A program made the translations under genes and the position numbers. The notes under the pieces were generated by a model. That model was not told the origin of the DNA, did no database searches, and worked only from the letters and a program-made list of their open reading frames with translations. Positions 1 to 10,285 of a stretch of DNA of 64,000 bases are shown here, in pieces. Source of the stretch: Planomicrobium sp. CPCC 101110. Lineage in GTDB: Bacteria; Bacillota; Bacilli; Bacillales_A; Planococcaceae. How positions within the stretch are numbered: the stretch's first letter is position 1; each line of letters opens with the position of its first letter. The DNA lies in NCBI RefSeq assembly GCF_007859395.1, contig NZ_VOHD01000003.1:1367026-1431025 (forward strand). The letters are read 5' to 3'.

Positions 1-169
1 TCTTTTTTTGCGGGCCAGCACATTTGGCATGGAAATAAAAAGTGCCTGGGGACCATTCTGCAAAACAGCGGAAAACGTCCGCATGCAATGGGAAGATCAT
101 TCCCTCATTTGCCGGACAAGAACGTGCCGGGCAAGTCTTTTGGGACTGTCTGTGCACCTTCGCTATTTT
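1..169 (+). other. Intergenic region upstream of lepB with three small hairpins
   Basis: A T-run at 2-9 looks like the tail of the terminator of a gene just outside the window; rplS would be expected there by synteny, which is inference. Three short inverted repeats follow: GCGGA/TCCGC at 68-72/78-82, GGGAA/TTCCC at 90-94/100-104, and TTTGCCGG/CCGGGCAA at 108-115/127-134 (one-base bulge). No convincing gene is present. The open frame starting at base 8 overlaps lepB out of frame and has no ribosome binding site or family resemblance. Confidence 0.4.
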
Positions 170-198
170 TTGCTAAATAGGCAAAATCCTTGTACAAT
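170..198 (+). promoter_or_regulatory. Predicted SigA promoter of lepB-rbgA
   Basis: TTGCTA at 170-175 and TACAAT at 193-198 are separated by 17 bp, about 30 bases before the lepB start codon. Spacing is ideal; the -35 matches consensus at four positions and the -10 at five. Confidence 0.6.
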
Positions 199-227
199 TA
201 AACGAGAATGCTCAAGGAGGAACGTGC

Positions 228-785
228 ATGGAAACAGAACCAAAGAAAAAAAACGAAGTGTGGGAATGGTCCAAAGCTTTGCTGATTGCCTTCGGACTTG
301 CGGCAATCATCCGCTTTTTCTTTTTCACACCAATTGTCGTGGATGGGGAATCGATGATGCCGACACTAGAGCACGGCGATCGGATGATCGTCAATAAAAT
401 TGGCTACAATGTCGGGGAACCTGATCGATTCGATATTGTTGTGTTTCATGCGCCTGAAGAAAAGGACTATATTAAACGGATCATCGGCTTGCCGGGGGAC
501 CACTTGGCATATGAAGATGACCAGCTGTATATAAATGGCGAACCTGTGGATGAACCTTATTTGGATACATTCAAAGAAGGCATCACCGGAACATTAACAG
601 AAGATTTTGCATTAGAAGATGTCATCGGTGAAGAAACGGTTCCTGAAGGCCACGTGTTTGTGATGGGGGATAATCGCAGAGCAAGCAAAGATAGCCGGAT
701 GATCGGTGCTGTGCCGATGGAAGAAGTGATTGGCAGCACGAGTCTTGTGTTTTGGCCGATGGCTGAAGCAGGAGTCGTGAACTAA
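228..785 (+). CDS. lepB: Type I signal peptidase
   Basis: This membrane serine protease removes signal peptides from exported proteins on the outer face of the cytoplasmic membrane. The 185 residues match the short Gram-positive (SipS-like) form. A short charged N-terminus is followed by one membrane segment (about residues 16-33). The Ser/Lys dyad is visible: Ser42 in GESMMPT and Lys83 in [11 protein letters not shown], with the later box [11 protein letters not shown]. The ATG start follows AAGGAGG at the right distance. rbgA begins 11 bases downstream, so the two are probably co-transcribed. Bacillus relatives usually carry several paralogues, so whether this is the main enzyme cannot be told here. 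Confidence 0.95.
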   Translation: METEPKKKNEVWEWSKALLIAFGLAAIIRFFFFTPIVVDGESMMPTLEHGDRMIVNKIGYNVGEPDRFDIVVFHAPEEKDYIKRIIGLPGDHLAYEDDQLYINGEPVDEPYLDTFKEGITGTLTEDFALEDVIGEETVPEGHVFVMGDNRRASKDSRMIGAVPMEEVIGSTSLVFWPMAEAGVVN

Positions 786-796
786 GGAGTGTTTTT

Positions 797-1669
797 ATGA
801 CGATACAATGGTTTCCGGGACACATGGCGAAAGCGCGAAGAGAAGTTACAGAAAAACTGAAGCTGGTCGACATCATTTTCGAACTAGTGGACGCGAGATT
901 GCCGTTATCTTCGCGGAATCCAATGATTGACCAAGTGATTCAGCAAAAACCCCGTCTCATTATTTTAAACAAGATGGATATGGCGGATGAAGTTGAAACT
1001 AAAAAGTGGATCCGTTATTTTGAAAGCGAAGGAACGCGGGCGGTTGCCATCAATTCCCTTGAAGGGAAAGGCCTGCAGCTCGTGACAAATGCATCCAAAG
1101 AAATATTGGCGGAGAAATGGGACCGGATGATTTCCAAAGGCATCAAGCCTCGCGCCATCCGTGCCATGATTGTTGGCATCCCGAACGTCGGAAAGTCGAC
1201 GCTCATTAACCGCCTGTCAAAGAAAAGCCTGGCGAAGACCGGCAACATGCCTGGTGTCACCAAGGCGCAGCAATGGATTAAAGTCGGCAAAGAAATTGAG
1301 CTTCTGGATACGCCGGGAATCCTTTGGCCGAAGTTCGAAGATCCGGAAACCGGGTTGAAACTGGCGGTGACAGGAGCCATCAAAGATTCGGTTATTCAAA
1401 TGCAGGAACTGGCGGTCTATGCCCTTAAGTTTCTTGAAGGCAGATATCCAGAGCGCCTGAAGGAAAGGTACGGCTTGGAACATATCGATGAAGACATCGT
1501 CCATGCATTTGACCATATCGCCAAAAAGCGCCATATTGCCAATGTAAACGGGGAAGTCGATTACGAAATGGTGGCCGAAATTATCGTGCGCGATATTCGC
1601 AACCAGCATCTCGGCCGGGTGACGTTCGATTATAAAGATGAAATGATCTTGGATGAAGAAGCCAACTGA
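797..1669 (+). CDS. rbgA: Ribosome biogenesis GTPase RbgA (YlqF)
   Basis: RbgA is an essential GTPase in Firmicutes that acts at a late step of 50S subunit assembly. The 290-residue protein shows the circularly permuted GTPase order typical of the YlqF/YawG family: the G4 motif NKMD (near residue 55) comes before the G1 P-loop GIPNVGKST (near 128-136) and the G3 motif DTPG (near 174). The length equals the usual family length. It follows lepB by 11 bases and is closed by a hairpin terminator, so lepB-rbgA looks like a two-gene unit. The start is ATG after AAGGAG. Confidence 0.96.
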   Translation: MTIQWFPGHMAKARREVTEKLKLVDIIFELVDARLPLSSRNPMIDQVIQQKPRLIILNKMDMADEVETKKWIRYFESEGTRAVAINSLEGKGLQLVTNASKEILAEKWDRMISKGIKPRAIRAMIVGIPNVGKSTLINRLSKKSLAKTGNMPGVTKAQQWIKVGKEIELLDTPGILWPKFEDPETGLKLAVTGAIKDSVIQMQELAVYALKFLEGRYPERLKERYGLEHIDEDIVHAFDHIAKKRHIANVNGEVDYEMVAEIIVRDIRNQHLGRVTFDYKDEMILDEEAN

Positions 1670-1677
1670 TCTAGGTG

Positions 1678-1715
1678 AAAGAGGTTGATCCCATTTACAG
1701 GGTCAGCCTCTTTTT
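1678..1715 (+). terminator. Rho-independent terminator after rbgA
   Basis: Stem GAGGTTGATCCC (1681-1692) pairs with GGGTCAGCCTC (1700-1710) with a G-U pair and a one-base bulge, followed by five T. It sits before the chosen rnhB start, which argues against the longer rnhB frame beginning at 1685. Confidence 0.7.
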
Positions 1716-1744
1716 CAGTTAATAGCGAAAGCGGGGAAAAACAA

Positions 1745-2527
1745 ATGAAAACCGTCACAGAAATAAGAGCTGCATTGAAAGAAGCGAGTGAATGGACACC
1801 GTGGATGGAGGAATTGAAGCAAGATGATCGGAAAAGCGTGCAGACATTGCTAAAGCAATGGGAAAAGAAAAAGCGGCTTGCCGAAAAATTAATACATAAC
1901 CATAAATTGAAAATTGAGTTTGACCAGTCTTTCAAGGAATGCCCTGGAAGCTTAGTGGCAGGGATAGACGAAGCCGGGAGAGGACCGCTAGCAGGTCCGG
2001 TCGTCACAGCCGCGGTCATATTGCCGGAAGACTGCTCGTTATTGCTCGGGCTCGACGATTCCAAGAAAATGTCCAAGGACAAACGAGAAGCGTTCGCTAG
2101 TTTGATCCGGAAATTGGCGGTCAGCTATTCTGTGCATGTCCAGCCGCCGGAAGAAATTGACCGCCAAAATATCTACCAAGCGACGAAAGGATCGATGACC
2201 AAAGCTGCACTGGCACTCAACCCTCAGCCATCTGTCGTACTGGCCGATGCGATGAAACTCGACGTACCGATGCCTTGTGAATCCATTATAAAAGGGGATG
2301 CCAAAAGTTTGGCGATTGCCGCAGCCTCTGTCCTGGCAAAGACCGGAAGGGACGCCATTATGGATGCATACGCCGAAGAATATCCTGTATATGGTTTTGC
2401 TAAACATGCCGGTTATGGGACATCAGAACATGTAGCTGCACTGGAACTTTATGGCCCATGTCCGATACACCGAAAAACTTTTGAACCGGTCAAGTCGCTG
2501 CTGCATAATAATGGCCAACCAATCTGA
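1745..2527 (+). CDS. rnhB: Ribonuclease HII
   Basis: RNase HII cleaves the RNA strand of RNA-DNA hybrids and starts removal of single ribonucleotides misincorporated in DNA. The 260-residue protein has an N-terminal extension of about 70 residues, as in the B. subtilis enzyme, then the catalytic core opening with AGIDEAGRGPLAGP, which gives the first Asp-Glu pair. Further conserved segments are LDDSKKMS and LADAMKL, which supply the remaining acidic residues. I place the start at ATG 1745 (GGGGAAAAACAA before it); an in-frame upstream start at 1685 would lie inside the preceding terminator. The next gene is sucC, behind its own promoter. Confidence 0.95.
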   Translation: MKTVTEIRAALKEASEWTPWMEELKQDDRKSVQTLLKQWEKKKRLAEKLIHNHKLKIEFDQSFKECPGSLVAGIDEAGRGPLAGPVVTAAVILPEDCSLLLGLDDSKKMSKDKREAFASLIRKLAVSYSVHVQPPEEIDRQNIYQATKGSMTKAALALNPQPSVVLADAMKLDVPMPCESIIKGDAKSLAIAAASVLAKTGRDAIMDAYAEEYPVYGFAKHAGYGTSEHVAALELYGPCPIHRKTFEPVKSLLHNNGQPI

Positions 2528-2561
2528 GTATTGGAATTTTTTGCGCTATACTCAACAACTG

Positions 2562-2590
2562 TGGACATTTAAAGACAACTTTAATACAAT
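2562..2590 (+). promoter_or_regulatory. Predicted SigA promoter of sucCD
   Basis: TGGACA (2562-2567) and TACAAT (2585-2590) with a 17-bp spacer, each one base from consensus, about 50 bases before sucC. Confidence 0.65.
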
Positions 2591-2639
2591 GGTAGAGGCA
2601 ATAAAATTACGATACAGATGTTTGATTGGAGGATGACAG

Positions 2640-3800
2640 ATGAATATCCATGAATATCAAGGGAAACAGATCCTTAAACAATATGGAGTAGCAGTTCCTG
2701 AAGGCCATGTTGCTTTTTCTCCGGAAGAAGCTGTTAAAGCGGCTAAAGAACTTGGTACAGATGTTGTTGTGGTGAAAGCCCAAATCCACGCAGGTGGCCG
2801 AGGAAAAGCAGGCGGAGTCAAGCTTGCTAAAAATTTGGACGAAGTGCGTACATATTCAAAAGAGCTTTTAGGCAAAGTGCTCGTTACGCACCAGACTGGT
2901 CCTGAAGGCAAAGAAGTTAAACGTTTGTACATCGAAGCAGGAAGCGACATCCAAAAGGAATACTACCTTGGATTGGTTCTTGACCGCGAAACTTCACGCG
3001 TAACTCTTATGGGTTCAGAAGAAGGCGGAATGGACATCGAGGAAGTAGCAGCTAATAACCCGGAACGCCTTTTCTATGAAGAAATTGATCCGGTTATCGG
3101 TTTGACTGGTTTCCAAGCACGCCGCATGGCATTCAACATAAACATCCCAGCAAAACTGGTAAACAAAGCTGCAAAACTAATGCTTGGCTTGTATCAGGCA
3201 TATGTGGATACTGACGCAGCAATCGTAGAAATCAATCCTCTAGTTGTTACTGGAGACGGACAAGTTGTAGCGTTGGATGCAAAATTCAATTTTGATGCAA
3301 ACTCTTTATACCGTCATCCGAATGTAATGGAGATGCGCGACTACGATGAAGAAGATGCGAAAGAAATTGAAGCTTCCAAGTATGACTTGAGCTACATTTC
3401 TTTGGATGGGAACATCGGCTGTATGGTTAACGGCGCCGGCCTTGCTATGGCAACAATGGATACGATCAACTACTACGGCGGATCACCCGCTAACTTCCTT
3501 GACGTTGGGGGCGGTGCCACTGCTGAGAAAGTAACCGAAGCTTTCAAAATCATTCTTTCTGATCAGAATGTAAAAGGAATCTTCGTTAACATTTTCGGCG
3601 GTATCATGAAGTGCGATATCATTGCAGAAGGCGTTATCCAAGCAGCTAAAGAAGTTAGCTTGAGCGTGCCTTTAGTGGTTCGTCTTGAAGGAACAAACGT
3701 AGAACTTGGCAAAAAACTGCTGAACGAATCAGGTCTTGATATTGTCGCTGCCGGCACTATGGCAGAGGGCGCTAAAAAGATCGTAGAACTTGTAGGCTAA
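2640..3800 (+). CDS. sucC: Succinyl-CoA synthetase, beta subunit (ADP-forming)
   Basis: SucC and SucD form the TCA-cycle enzyme that converts succinyl-CoA to succinate with substrate-level phosphorylation. The beta subunit (386 residues, full length) holds the ATP-grasp nucleotide-binding domain at the N-terminus, starting [17 protein letters not shown] and including [12 protein letters not shown], and a C-terminal ligase/CoA domain with the segment [13 protein letters not shown] follows GGAGGATG. sucD starts 17 bases later and one terminator closes the pair, so this is a two-gene operon with its own predicted promoter at 2562. Confidence 0.97.
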   Translation: MNIHEYQGKQILKQYGVAVPEGHVAFSPEEAVKAAKELGTDVVVVKAQIHAGGRGKAGGVKLAKNLDEVRTYSKELLGKVLVTHQTGPEGKEVKRLYIEAGSDIQKEYYLGLVLDRETSRVTLMGSEEGGMDIEEVAANNPERLFYEEIDPVIGLTGFQARRMAFNINIPAKLVNKAAKLMLGLYQAYVDTDAAIVEINPLVVTGDGQVVALDAKFNFDANSLYRHPNVMEMRDYDEEDAKEIEASKYDLSYISLDGNIGCMVNGAGLAMATMDTINYYGGSPANFLDVGGGATAEKVTEAFKIILSDQNVKGIFVNIFGGIMKCDIIAEGVIQAAKEVSLSVPLVVRLEGTNVELGKKLLNESGLDIVAAGTMAEGAKKIVELVG

Positions 3801-3817
3801 GAAGGGCAGGGACAAAA

Positions 3818-4720
3818 ATGAGCGTATATATTAATAAAGACACGAAAGTGCTTGTACAGGGAATTACAGGGTCAACTGCCCTTTTCCACACGAAGCAGAT
3901 GCTTGAGTACGGAACAAAAATCGTTGCTGGGGTAACTCCGGGCAAAGGCGGCACTGAAGTTGAAGGTGTACCTGTCTTCAACACAGTTGAAGATGCTGTT
4001 AAAGCAACAGGAGCAAACGTTTCTGTAATTTATGTACCGGCTCCATTTGCCGCTGACGCAATCCTTGAAGCTGTTGAGGCTGAACTTGACATGGCAATCT
4101 GTATCACCGAACACATTCCAGTTTTGGATATGGTTAAAGTGAAACGTTACATGGAAGGCAAGAAAACGCGTTTAGTTGGACCGAACTGCCCAGGTGTCAT
4201 TACGCCTGATGAATGCAAAATCGGCATCATGCCTGGATACATCCACAAAAAAGGACACGTCGGCGTTGTTTCCCGCTCTGGTACATTAACGTACGAAGCG
4301 ACTCACCAATTGTCTGAAGAAGGAATCGGCCAATCTACAGCGGTAGGTATCGGCGGGGATCCAGTCAACGGCACGAACTTTATCGATGTGTTGAAAGAAT
4401 TCAACGAAGACGAAGATACGTATGCTGTGGTTATGATCGGTGAAATCGGCGGAACAGCTGAAGAAGAAGCTGCTGCGTGGGTCAAAGCCAACATGACGAA
4501 GCCTGTAGTAGGCTTTATCGGCGGCCAAACAGCTCCAGAAGGAAAACGTATGGGCCATGCCGGTGCGATCATTTCTGGCGGTAAAGGGACAGCTGCAGAC
4601 AAGATCAAAGCGATGAACGAAGCGGGTATCGAAGTGGCAGACACTCCATCCGTTATCGGCGAAACTTTGATCAAAGTCATCAAAGAAAAAGGCCTTTACG
4701 ACGCTTGTAAAACACATTAA
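3818..4720 (+). CDS. sucD: Succinyl-CoA synthetase, alpha subunit
   Basis: The alpha subunit binds CoA and carries the histidine that is transiently phosphorylated. The 300 residues include the N-terminal CoA-binding Rossmann domain ([13 protein letters not shown]), the segment [10 protein letters not shown], and [14 protein letters not shown] near residue 245, where the active-site histidine lies. Full length for the family. The start is ATG after an AAGGGCAGGG ribosome binding site. It is the last gene of the sucCD operon and is followed immediately by a strong hairpin terminator. Confidence 0.97.
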   Translation: MSVYINKDTKVLVQGITGSTALFHTKQMLEYGTKIVAGVTPGKGGTEVEGVPVFNTVEDAVKATGANVSVIYVPAPFAADAILEAVEAELDMAICITEHIPVLDMVKVKRYMEGKKTRLVGPNCPGVITPDECKIGIMPGYIHKKGHVGVVSRSGTLTYEATHQLSEEGIGQSTAVGIGGDPVNGTNFIDVLKEFNEDEDTYAVVMIGEIGGTAEEEAAAWVKANMTKPVVGFIGGQTAPEGKRMGHAGAIISGGKGTAADKIKAMNEAGIEVADTPSVIGETLIKVIKEKGLYDACKTH

Positions 4721-4730
4721 TATCTAAAAC

Positions 4731-4777
4731 AAACCCTGAATTGCTGAAGTACCGGCAATTCGGGGTTTTTCTTTTTT
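4731..4777 (+). terminator. Rho-independent terminator after sucCD
   Basis: AAACCCTGAATTGC (4731-4744) pairs with GCAATTCGGGGTTT (4755-4768) with one G-U pair, followed by a T-rich run to 4777. Confidence 0.85.
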
Positions 4778-4823
4778 ATGAAAGTGTTCGAGGATGGCTT
4801 TCTAACAAAAAGGAAGAGTACTG

Positions 4824-4852
4824 TTTACAATTCTTGTAAGCCGGATTAATAT
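4824..4852 (+). promoter_or_regulatory. Predicted SigA promoter of dprA
   Basis: TTTACA (4824-4829) and TAATAT (4847-4852) with a 17-bp spacer. The chosen dprA start at 4907 lies about 50 bases downstream; the longer frame starting at 4859 would begin almost at the transcription start, which supports the later start. Confidence 0.55.
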
Positions 4853-4906
4853 AAGCATATGAGCGCCCGCTGTCGGCAGCTTGCTATAACGGAATGGAGG
4901 AAACGA

Positions 4907-5800
4907 ATGAAAAATGATTTTTTTCACCGCCTGCTTGCTTTGCACTACGTTTACCCGAAGCCATTGGACAAACTGAATTCGCTTTTGAAAGAGGACTTGC
5001 AGCTCGAAAGACTGCATAACCAGACTGTACTGCAGCTTTCGAAAAAATTATCAATATCCCCGGCTTCTGCATCTCGGTTGAAAACAGCCTATACGGAATC
5101 ATTGAACATCCCTTTTTCAAACGTCTATGAGAAATATAAGATAACCCCCATACCTTATCTTCACCCTCTATACCCCGAAAGCCTGCTGGAACTGGTTGAC
5201 CCGCCAGCCGTCCTTTATGCAAAAGGGCAGCTTTCTCTACTCCAAAACCAGAATCGCATCGCGGTCATCGGCTCCCGAAAAGCGTCAAGCTATTCCCGGA
5301 ATGCAATGGGGCTTATCATCCCGCCTCTTGTTGATGACAATTTCATTATCGTAAGCGGGTTGGCGAAAGGGGCGGATGCTATGGCGCATGAAACTGCCAT
5401 TAATTTAGGCGGGTCGACGATTGCTGTAACAGGCAGCGGCTTCTTGCATCCGTATCCAAAAGAGAACGTGAAATTGCACCATATAATAGAAGAAAATCAT
5501 TTGATTATTACCGAATATCCGCCTTATATGAAACCGAAAAAGTGGAATTTCCCGATGCGGAACCGGATTATCAGCGGCTTATGCCGAGGGATTGTAGTGA
5601 CCGAAGCGCAAACAAAGAGTGGTACATGGAGCACGGTCGACCATGCGATGGAGCATGGAAAAGATATTTTTGCAGTGCCGGGAAATATTTTCTCTCCCCT
5701 GTCAGAAGGTCCGCATAAGCTGATTGCAGAAGGCGAAAAACCTGTCTGGAACGGGTGGCAAGTGCTCGAAGAATACCGGGAAAAGGTTTCAGGAAAATAG
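4907..5800 (+). CDS. dprA: DNA processing protein DprA (Smf)
   Basis: DprA binds incoming single-stranded DNA during natural transformation and loads RecA onto it; it is also kept in many species not known to be competent. The 297 residues show the N-terminal helical region and the Rossmann-like DNA-binding core: GSRKASSYS near residue 120, VSGLAKGADAMAHE near 150, and a later segment TEAQTKSGTWSTV. The start at ATG 4907 follows AATGGAGG at good spacing and gives the usual N-terminus; an in-frame ATG at 4859 lacks such a site. It lies between sucD and topA, as in Bacillus. No clear terminator separates it from topA. Confidence 0.94.
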   Translation: MKNDFFHRLLALHYVYPKPLDKLNSLLKEDLQLERLHNQTVLQLSKKLSISPASASRLKTAYTESLNIPFSNVYEKYKITPIPYLHPLYPESLLELVDPPAVLYAKGQLSLLQNQNRIAVIGSRKASSYSRNAMGLIIPPLVDDNFIIVSGLAKGADAMAHETAINLGGSTIAVTGSGFLHPYPKENVKLHHIIEENHLIITEYPPYMKPKKWNFPMRNRIISGLCRGIVVTEAQTKSGTWSTVDHAMEHGKDIFAVPGNIFSPLSEGPHKLIAEGEKPVWNGWQVLEEYREKVSGK

Positions 5801-5847
5801 CTCTTAAAACTAAAAGCCTTGCATTAAGGGAAAAACTGTTATACATT

Positions 5848-5878
5848 TTGCACAGGTAATTCTTATTTAGTCTATAGT
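5848..5878 (+). promoter_or_regulatory. Weak candidate promoter of topA
   Basis: TTGCAC (5848-5853) and TATAGT (5873-5878) with a long 19-bp spacer, 30 bases before topA. Offered as a candidate only; topA may also be read from dprA. Confidence 0.3.
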
Positions 5879-5908
5879 TTTAAGAAACCTCTATGAGGAG
5901 GAATATTC

Positions 5909-7978
5909 ATGTCGGATTTTTTAGTTATTGTTGAATCGCCAGCAAAGGCGAAGACAATTGAGCGGTATTTGGGCAAGAAATATAAAGTCCGTGCATCTCT
6001 CGGGCATCTTCGCGATCTTCCACGAAGCCAAATGGCTGTAGATGTTGAGAACAATTATGAACCTCGATATATAACAATCAGAGGAAAAGGCCCCATTTTG
6101 CAGGATTTGAAGAAAGAAGCGAAAAAGGCGAAAAAAGTCTTTCTCGCGGCTGACCCTGACAGAGAAGGGGAAGCAATTGCATGGCACTTGGCTACAGCGC
6201 TGGGAATCGATCAGGAATCGGATTGCCGTGTTGTCTTCAACGAAATCACGAAAGATGCGATCAAAGAATCTTTCAAACATCCACGCCAAATCGATATGGA
6301 TCTAGTGGATGCCCAACAAGCGCGCCGGATACTCGACCGATTGGTCGGCTACAGCATCAGTCCGCTGTTATGGAAAAAAGTTAAAAAAGGATTGTCTGCA
6401 GGACGCGTGCAATCTGTGGCGCTCCGCCTGATTATCGACCGGGAAAACGAAATCAAAAACTTCGAGCCTGAAGAATACTGGTCAATCACAGGACAGTTCG
6501 AAAAAGCGAAAAAGAAATTTGAAGCGCAATTCTATGGCAGTTCAGAGGAAAAAACAAAGTTATCCAATGAAGCAGACGTTAAAGCCGTGTTGTCATCAAT
6601 GAACGGCAAAGACTTCACAGTGAACCGCGTGGTGAAAAAAGAAAGAAAGAGAAATCCTTCCCCTTCTTTTACAACCTCATCCCTTCAACAGGAAGCAGCC
6701 CGCAAACTAAATTTCCGTGCTAAAAAGACGATGATGCTAGCGCAGCAGCTATACGAAGGAATTTCGGTCGGAAAAGAAGGCATTACAGGATTGATCACGT
6801 ACATGCGTACCGATTCCACACGTATATCGGAAACCGCAAAAAAAGATGCACTCGAATTCATTTTGGGCCAGTATGGTGAAGAGTATGCAACAAAAGCTGC
6901 GGCCGGGAAACAGGCGTCTTCTTCACAGGATGCGCACGAGGCAGTCCGCCCAACAAGCGTTTACCGCACACCGGAATCTGTCAAAGAGATTTTATCGCGT
7001 GATTTGTATCGATTATACAAATTGATCTGGGAACGGTTTGTCGCCAGCCAAATGGCTCCGGCTGTCATGGACACGGTAATGGCCGAACTGCAAAGCGGCG
7101 AAGCTGTTTTCCGGGCGAACGGCTCCCAAGTAAAGTTTCCTGGTTTCATGAAGCTTTACGTGGAAGGAACAGACGACCAAACAGATGAAAAAGACAATAT
7201 TTTGCCCGAGATGAATGAAGGTGATTCTGTTGAAGCCGTGGATATAGTGCCGAAACAGCATTTCACCCAACCGCCTCCGCGTTATACGGAAGCGAGGCTG
7301 GTCCGGACACTGGAAGAATTGGGCATAGGGCGTCCTTCAACATACGCGCCTACGCTTGATACAATCCAGAAACGCGGCTATGTGACCCTGGATGCAAAGC
7401 GCTTTATACCGACAGAGCTTGGCGAAATTGTCCACCAGCTGGTGCTGGAGTTTTTCCCGGATATATTGAATATTGAGTTTACCGCAAAAATGGAGCATGA
7501 CCTTGACAGTATCGAAGAAGGGGAAATCGACTGGAGGGCCATCATTGATGCGTTCTTCCAGGAGTTTGAAAAAGATCTTGAAGTAGCTGAAAGTGAAATG
7601 GAGAAAGTCCAGATCAAAGACGAACCAGCTGGGGAAGACTGCGAGCATTGCGGATCTCCTATGGTATTCAAGCTGGGGCGTTACGGCAAGTTCATGGCTT
7701 GCAGCAATTTTCCGGATTGCCGAAATACGAAAGCGATCGTCAAGCATATCGGCGTGACTTGCCCGACTTGTAAAGAAGGCGAGATCGTCGAACGTAAAAG
7801 CAAGAAAAAGCGGCTTTTTTATGGATGTGAACGTTATCCGGAATGCGAGTTCGTTTCGTGGGATAAACCGATCGAACGGCCATGTCCAAAATGCAGCCAG
7901 CTGCTTGTTGAGAAGAAAGTCAAAAAAGGCGTTCAAATCAACTGTGTGAATTGTGATTACGAAGAAGAAGTTCAATAA
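5909..7978 (+). CDS. topA: DNA topoisomerase I
   Basis: This type IA topoisomerase relaxes negative supercoils by passing one strand through a transient break. The 689 residues open with the TOPRIM domain ([18 protein letters not shown], with [13 protein letters not shown] near residue 80). The active-site tyrosine is Tyr298 in [12 protein letters not shown]. The C-terminus carries three zinc ribbons, each with four cysteines: they begin CEHCGS, CPTCKEG and CPKCSQ, near residues 575-680. Length and domain order are standard for Firmicutes. ATG follows GAGGAGG. trmFO starts 19 bases downstream, suggesting co-transcription. Confidence 0.97.
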   Translation: MSDFLVIVESPAKAKTIERYLGKKYKVRASLGHLRDLPRSQMAVDVENNYEPRYITIRGKGPILQDLKKEAKKAKKVFLAADPDREGEAIAWHLATALGIDQESDCRVVFNEITKDAIKESFKHPRQIDMDLVDAQQARRILDRLVGYSISPLLWKKVKKGLSAGRVQSVALRLIIDRENEIKNFEPEEYWSITGQFEKAKKKFEAQFYGSSEEKTKLSNEADVKAVLSSMNGKDFTVNRVVKKERKRNPSPSFTTSSLQQEAARKLNFRAKKTMMLAQQLYEGISVGKEGITGLITYMRTDSTRISETAKKDALEFILGQYGEEYATKAAAGKQASSSQDAHEAVRPTSVYRTPESVKEILSRDLYRLYKLIWERFVASQMAPAVMDTVMAELQSGEAVFRANGSQVKFPGFMKLYVEGTDDQTDEKDNILPEMNEGDSVEAVDIVPKQHFTQPPPRYTEARLVRTLEELGIGRPSTYAPTLDTIQKRGYVTLDAKRFIPTELGEIVHQLVLEFFPDILNIEFTAKMEHDLDSIEEGEIDWRAIIDAFFQEFEKDLEVAESEMEKVQIKDEPAGEDCEHCGSPMVFKLGRYGKFMACSNFPDCRNTKAIVKHIGVTCPTCKEGEIVERKSKKKRLFYGCERYPECEFVSWDKPIERPCPKCSQLLVEKKVKKGVQINCVNCDYEEEVQ

Positions 7979-7997
7979 TTTATAGAGGTGTTAAAAG

Positions 7998-9308
7998 ATG
8001 GATAAAATTGTAAATGTAATTGGAGCCGGCCTTGCCGGAAGTGAAGCGGCATGGCAAATTGCTAAACGGGGAGTAAAAGTTCGCCTTTACGAAATGCGCC
8101 CGGTCAAACAGACGCCAGCTCACCATACCGATAAGTTTGCCGAGCTGGTCTGCAGCAATTCGCTTCGAGCCAATTCACTGACAAACGCAGTAGGGGTAAT
8201 AAAAGAAGAAATGCGCCATTTGGACTCGGTTATCATTGAAGCGGCTGACAAAGCTTCTGTTCCGGCAGGCGGAGCATTGGCGGTGGACCGCCACGAATTT
8301 TCACAGGCAGTGACCGATAAAGTGCGCAATCATCCGCTTGTGGAAGTGATTAACGAAGAAGTGACGGAAATTCCGGAAGGCATCACGATCATTGCTACTG
8401 GACCGTTAACTTCTCCGGCGCTTGCAGAGAAAGTGCGTGAGCTGACCGGCGAGGAATATCTGTATTTTTACGATGCCGCTGCACCGATTGTGGAAAAAGA
8501 CAGCATCGACATGGACAAAGTCTATTTGAAATCCCGCTACGACAAAGGCGAAGCAGCTTATTTGAATTGTCCGATGACAGAAGAGGAATTCAAACGGTTC
8601 CATACGGCGCTCGTTGAAGCGGAAGTTGTGCCATTGAAAGAATTCGAAAAAGAGATTTACTTTGAAGGCTGTATGCCGATCGAAGTCATGGCTGCACGGG
8701 GTGAAAAAACGTTGACGTTCGGTCCGATGAAACCGGTCGGATTGGAAGACCCGAAAACAGGCAAGCGGCCATACGCGGTCGTCCAGCTTCGTCAGGATGA
8801 CGCAGCGGGTACGCTCTATAACATCGTCGGCTTCCAGACGCATCTTAAATGGGGGCCGCAAAAAGAAGTGCTCAAGCTGATTCCTGGCCTTGAGAACGTT
8901 GAGATTGTCCGTTACGGCGTTATGCACCGCAACACATTCATCAACTCACCGCGTGTATTGAAACCGACATATCAGCTAAAAGCCAACTCGAACATTTTCT
9001 TCGCCGGCCAGATGACTGGTGTTGAAGGTTATGTGGAATCTGCAGGAAGCGGACTCTTAGCCGGCATCAATGCGGCGAAACTGGCGCTTGGCGAAGAACA
9101 GATCGTCATGCCGGCGGAAACGGCGCTTGGCAGCATGGCCCGCTATATCACAGAAGCCGACAGCAAGAATTTCCAGCCGATGAACGTCAATTTCGGCTTG
9201 TTCCCGGATTTAGGGGAACGCATCAAATCCAAGCAGGAACGTGCAGAAAAGCATGCTGAACGTGCATTGGACGCAATTCGAAATTATATGAATACAGTGA
9301 CTGTTTGA
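7998..9308 (+). CDS. trmFO: Methylenetetrahydrofolate-tRNA-(uracil-5-)-methyltransferase TrmFO
   Basis: TrmFO makes 5-methyluridine at position 54 of the tRNA T-loop, using methylenetetrahydrofolate and FADH2. The 436 residues start with a dinucleotide-binding fold, [11 protein letters not shown], for FAD. Cys-containing segments known to matter in this family are visible: [11 protein letters not shown] (near residue 52) and [15 protein letters not shown] (near 222). Near the C-terminus, [12 protein letters not shown] and a second glycine-rich stretch ([11 protein letters not shown]) complete the flavin site. The start is ATG after AGAGGTG. It is followed by a long-stem terminator, although the next gene, xerC, is very close. 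Confidence 0.96.
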   Translation: MDKIVNVIGAGLAGSEAAWQIAKRGVKVRLYEMRPVKQTPAHHTDKFAELVCSNSLRANSLTNAVGVIKEEMRHLDSVIIEAADKASVPAGGALAVDRHEFSQAVTDKVRNHPLVEVINEEVTEIPEGITIIATGPLTSPALAEKVRELTGEEYLYFYDAAAPIVEKDSIDMDKVYLKSRYDKGEAAYLNCPMTEEEFKRFHTALVEAEVVPLKEFEKEIYFEGCMPIEVMAARGEKTLTFGPMKPVGLEDPKTGKRPYAVVQLRQDDAAGTLYNIVGFQTHLKWGPQKEVLKLIPGLENVEIVRYGVMHRNTFINSPRVLKPTYQLKANSNIFFAGQMTGVEGYVESAGSGLLAGINAAKLALGEEQIVMPAETALGSMARYITEADSKNFQPMNVNFGLFPDLGERIKSKQERAEKHAERALDAIRNYMNTVTV

Positions 9309-9313
9309 TTGAT

Positions 9314-9350
9314 AAAAGCCTCTAAATGTTGTTATAATTTAGAGGCTTTT
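9314..9350 (+). terminator. Rho-independent terminator between trmFO and xerC
   Basis: A 14-bp perfect stem, AAAAGCCTCTAAAT (9314-9327) with ATTTAGAGGCTTTT (9337-9350). The T-run is only the four T inside the stem, so termination may be partial. Confidence 0.65.
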
Positions 9351-9376
9351 GTATGTGTTAGAAAGGTGGCCTTGTT

Positions 9377-10270
9377 ATGGGGAAAGAAGAAATGCTTCAA
9401 TCTTTTATGACATACATTCAACTCGAGAAAAACTATTCCGAACACACGGTCCACCATTACGAACAGGATCTGGCGGGTTTTTTTCTTTTTTTAGAGGAAG
9501 AAGGCATTCAAAGTTTGGGCGAAGTTGAATACCTCCATGCCAGGAATTATGTGACGAAGCTATATGATGCGAAGCTATCCAGAACGACTATATCGAGGAA
9601 GATCTCTGCAATCCGTTCTTTCTTCCGGTATGGAAGCCGCGAATTCGGATTGAGCGAAGCTGCTTTCCGATCGCTGTACCATCCTAAGAAGGAAGAACGG
9701 CTTCCGCAGTTTTTTTACGAAGAAGAACTAGAAGCGCTTTTCAAGTCGGCGCAAGGTGAAGATAAACTCTCTATCCGGAACACGGCGTTGCTGGAACTTT
9801 TATATGCAACCGGCATGCGGGTGAGCGAATGCGTCAACATCCGGATGCAGGACTTGGACCGCCGCATACAAATCGTCAAGGTGATGGGGAAAGGCCGGAA
9901 AGAGCGCTACATACCATACGGCCAGTTTGCCCATGACGCACTGGAACATTATATTGAAGAAGCACGTCCCAAATTGATGAAAAATCAAACGCATGAAAGT
10001 TTATTCGTGAATAACCGCGGGGAAATGCTTACGGATAGAGGCATTCGGCATATATTGAACGAATGCATGAAAAAAGCTTCCGTCAATTCCGTCATCTATC
10101 CGCATATGATCAGGCATACGTTCGCCACACATCTGCTGAACAATGGAGCGGATATGAGGACAGTGCAGGAGTTGCTGGGGCACTCGCACTTAAGCTCGAC
10201 ACAAGTATATACGCATGTAACGAAAGAACACTTGAAAAAAACGTATTTGAATTCGCATCCAAGGGCTTAG
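9377..10270 (+). CDS. xerC: Tyrosine recombinase XerC
   Basis: XerC (CodV in B. subtilis) acts with XerD/RipX at dif sites to resolve chromosome dimers. The 297 residues have the N-terminal SAM-like core-binding domain (about 1-105) and the C-terminal catalytic domain, with all expected residues: Arg148 (TGMRVSE), Lys172 (GKGRKER), His243 and Arg246 (HMIRH), His269 (LGHSHLSS) and the nucleophile Tyr278. It heads the xerC-hslV-hslU-codY order known from Bacillus; hslV begins 15 bases after its stop. The ATG follows GAAAGGTGG. Confidence 0.95.
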   Translation: MGKEEMLQSFMTYIQLEKNYSEHTVHHYEQDLAGFFLFLEEEGIQSLGEVEYLHARNYVTKLYDAKLSRTTISRKISAIRSFFRYGSREFGLSEAAFRSLYHPKKEERLPQFFYEEELEALFKSAQGEDKLSIRNTALLELLYATGMRVSECVNIRMQDLDRRIQIVKVMGKGRKERYIPYGQFAHDALEHYIEEARPKLMKNQTHESLFVNNRGEMLTDRGIRHILNECMKKASVNSVIYPHMIRHTFATHLLNNGADMRTVQELLGHSHLSSTQVYTHVTKEHLKKTYLNSHPRA

Positions 10271-10285
10271 AAAGGGGGATTTTTT

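Noticed and set aside
8..397. Forward frame of 129 codons overlapping the lepB start
   Set aside because: It overlaps lepB in another frame, crosses the predicted promoter and has no recognisable domain.
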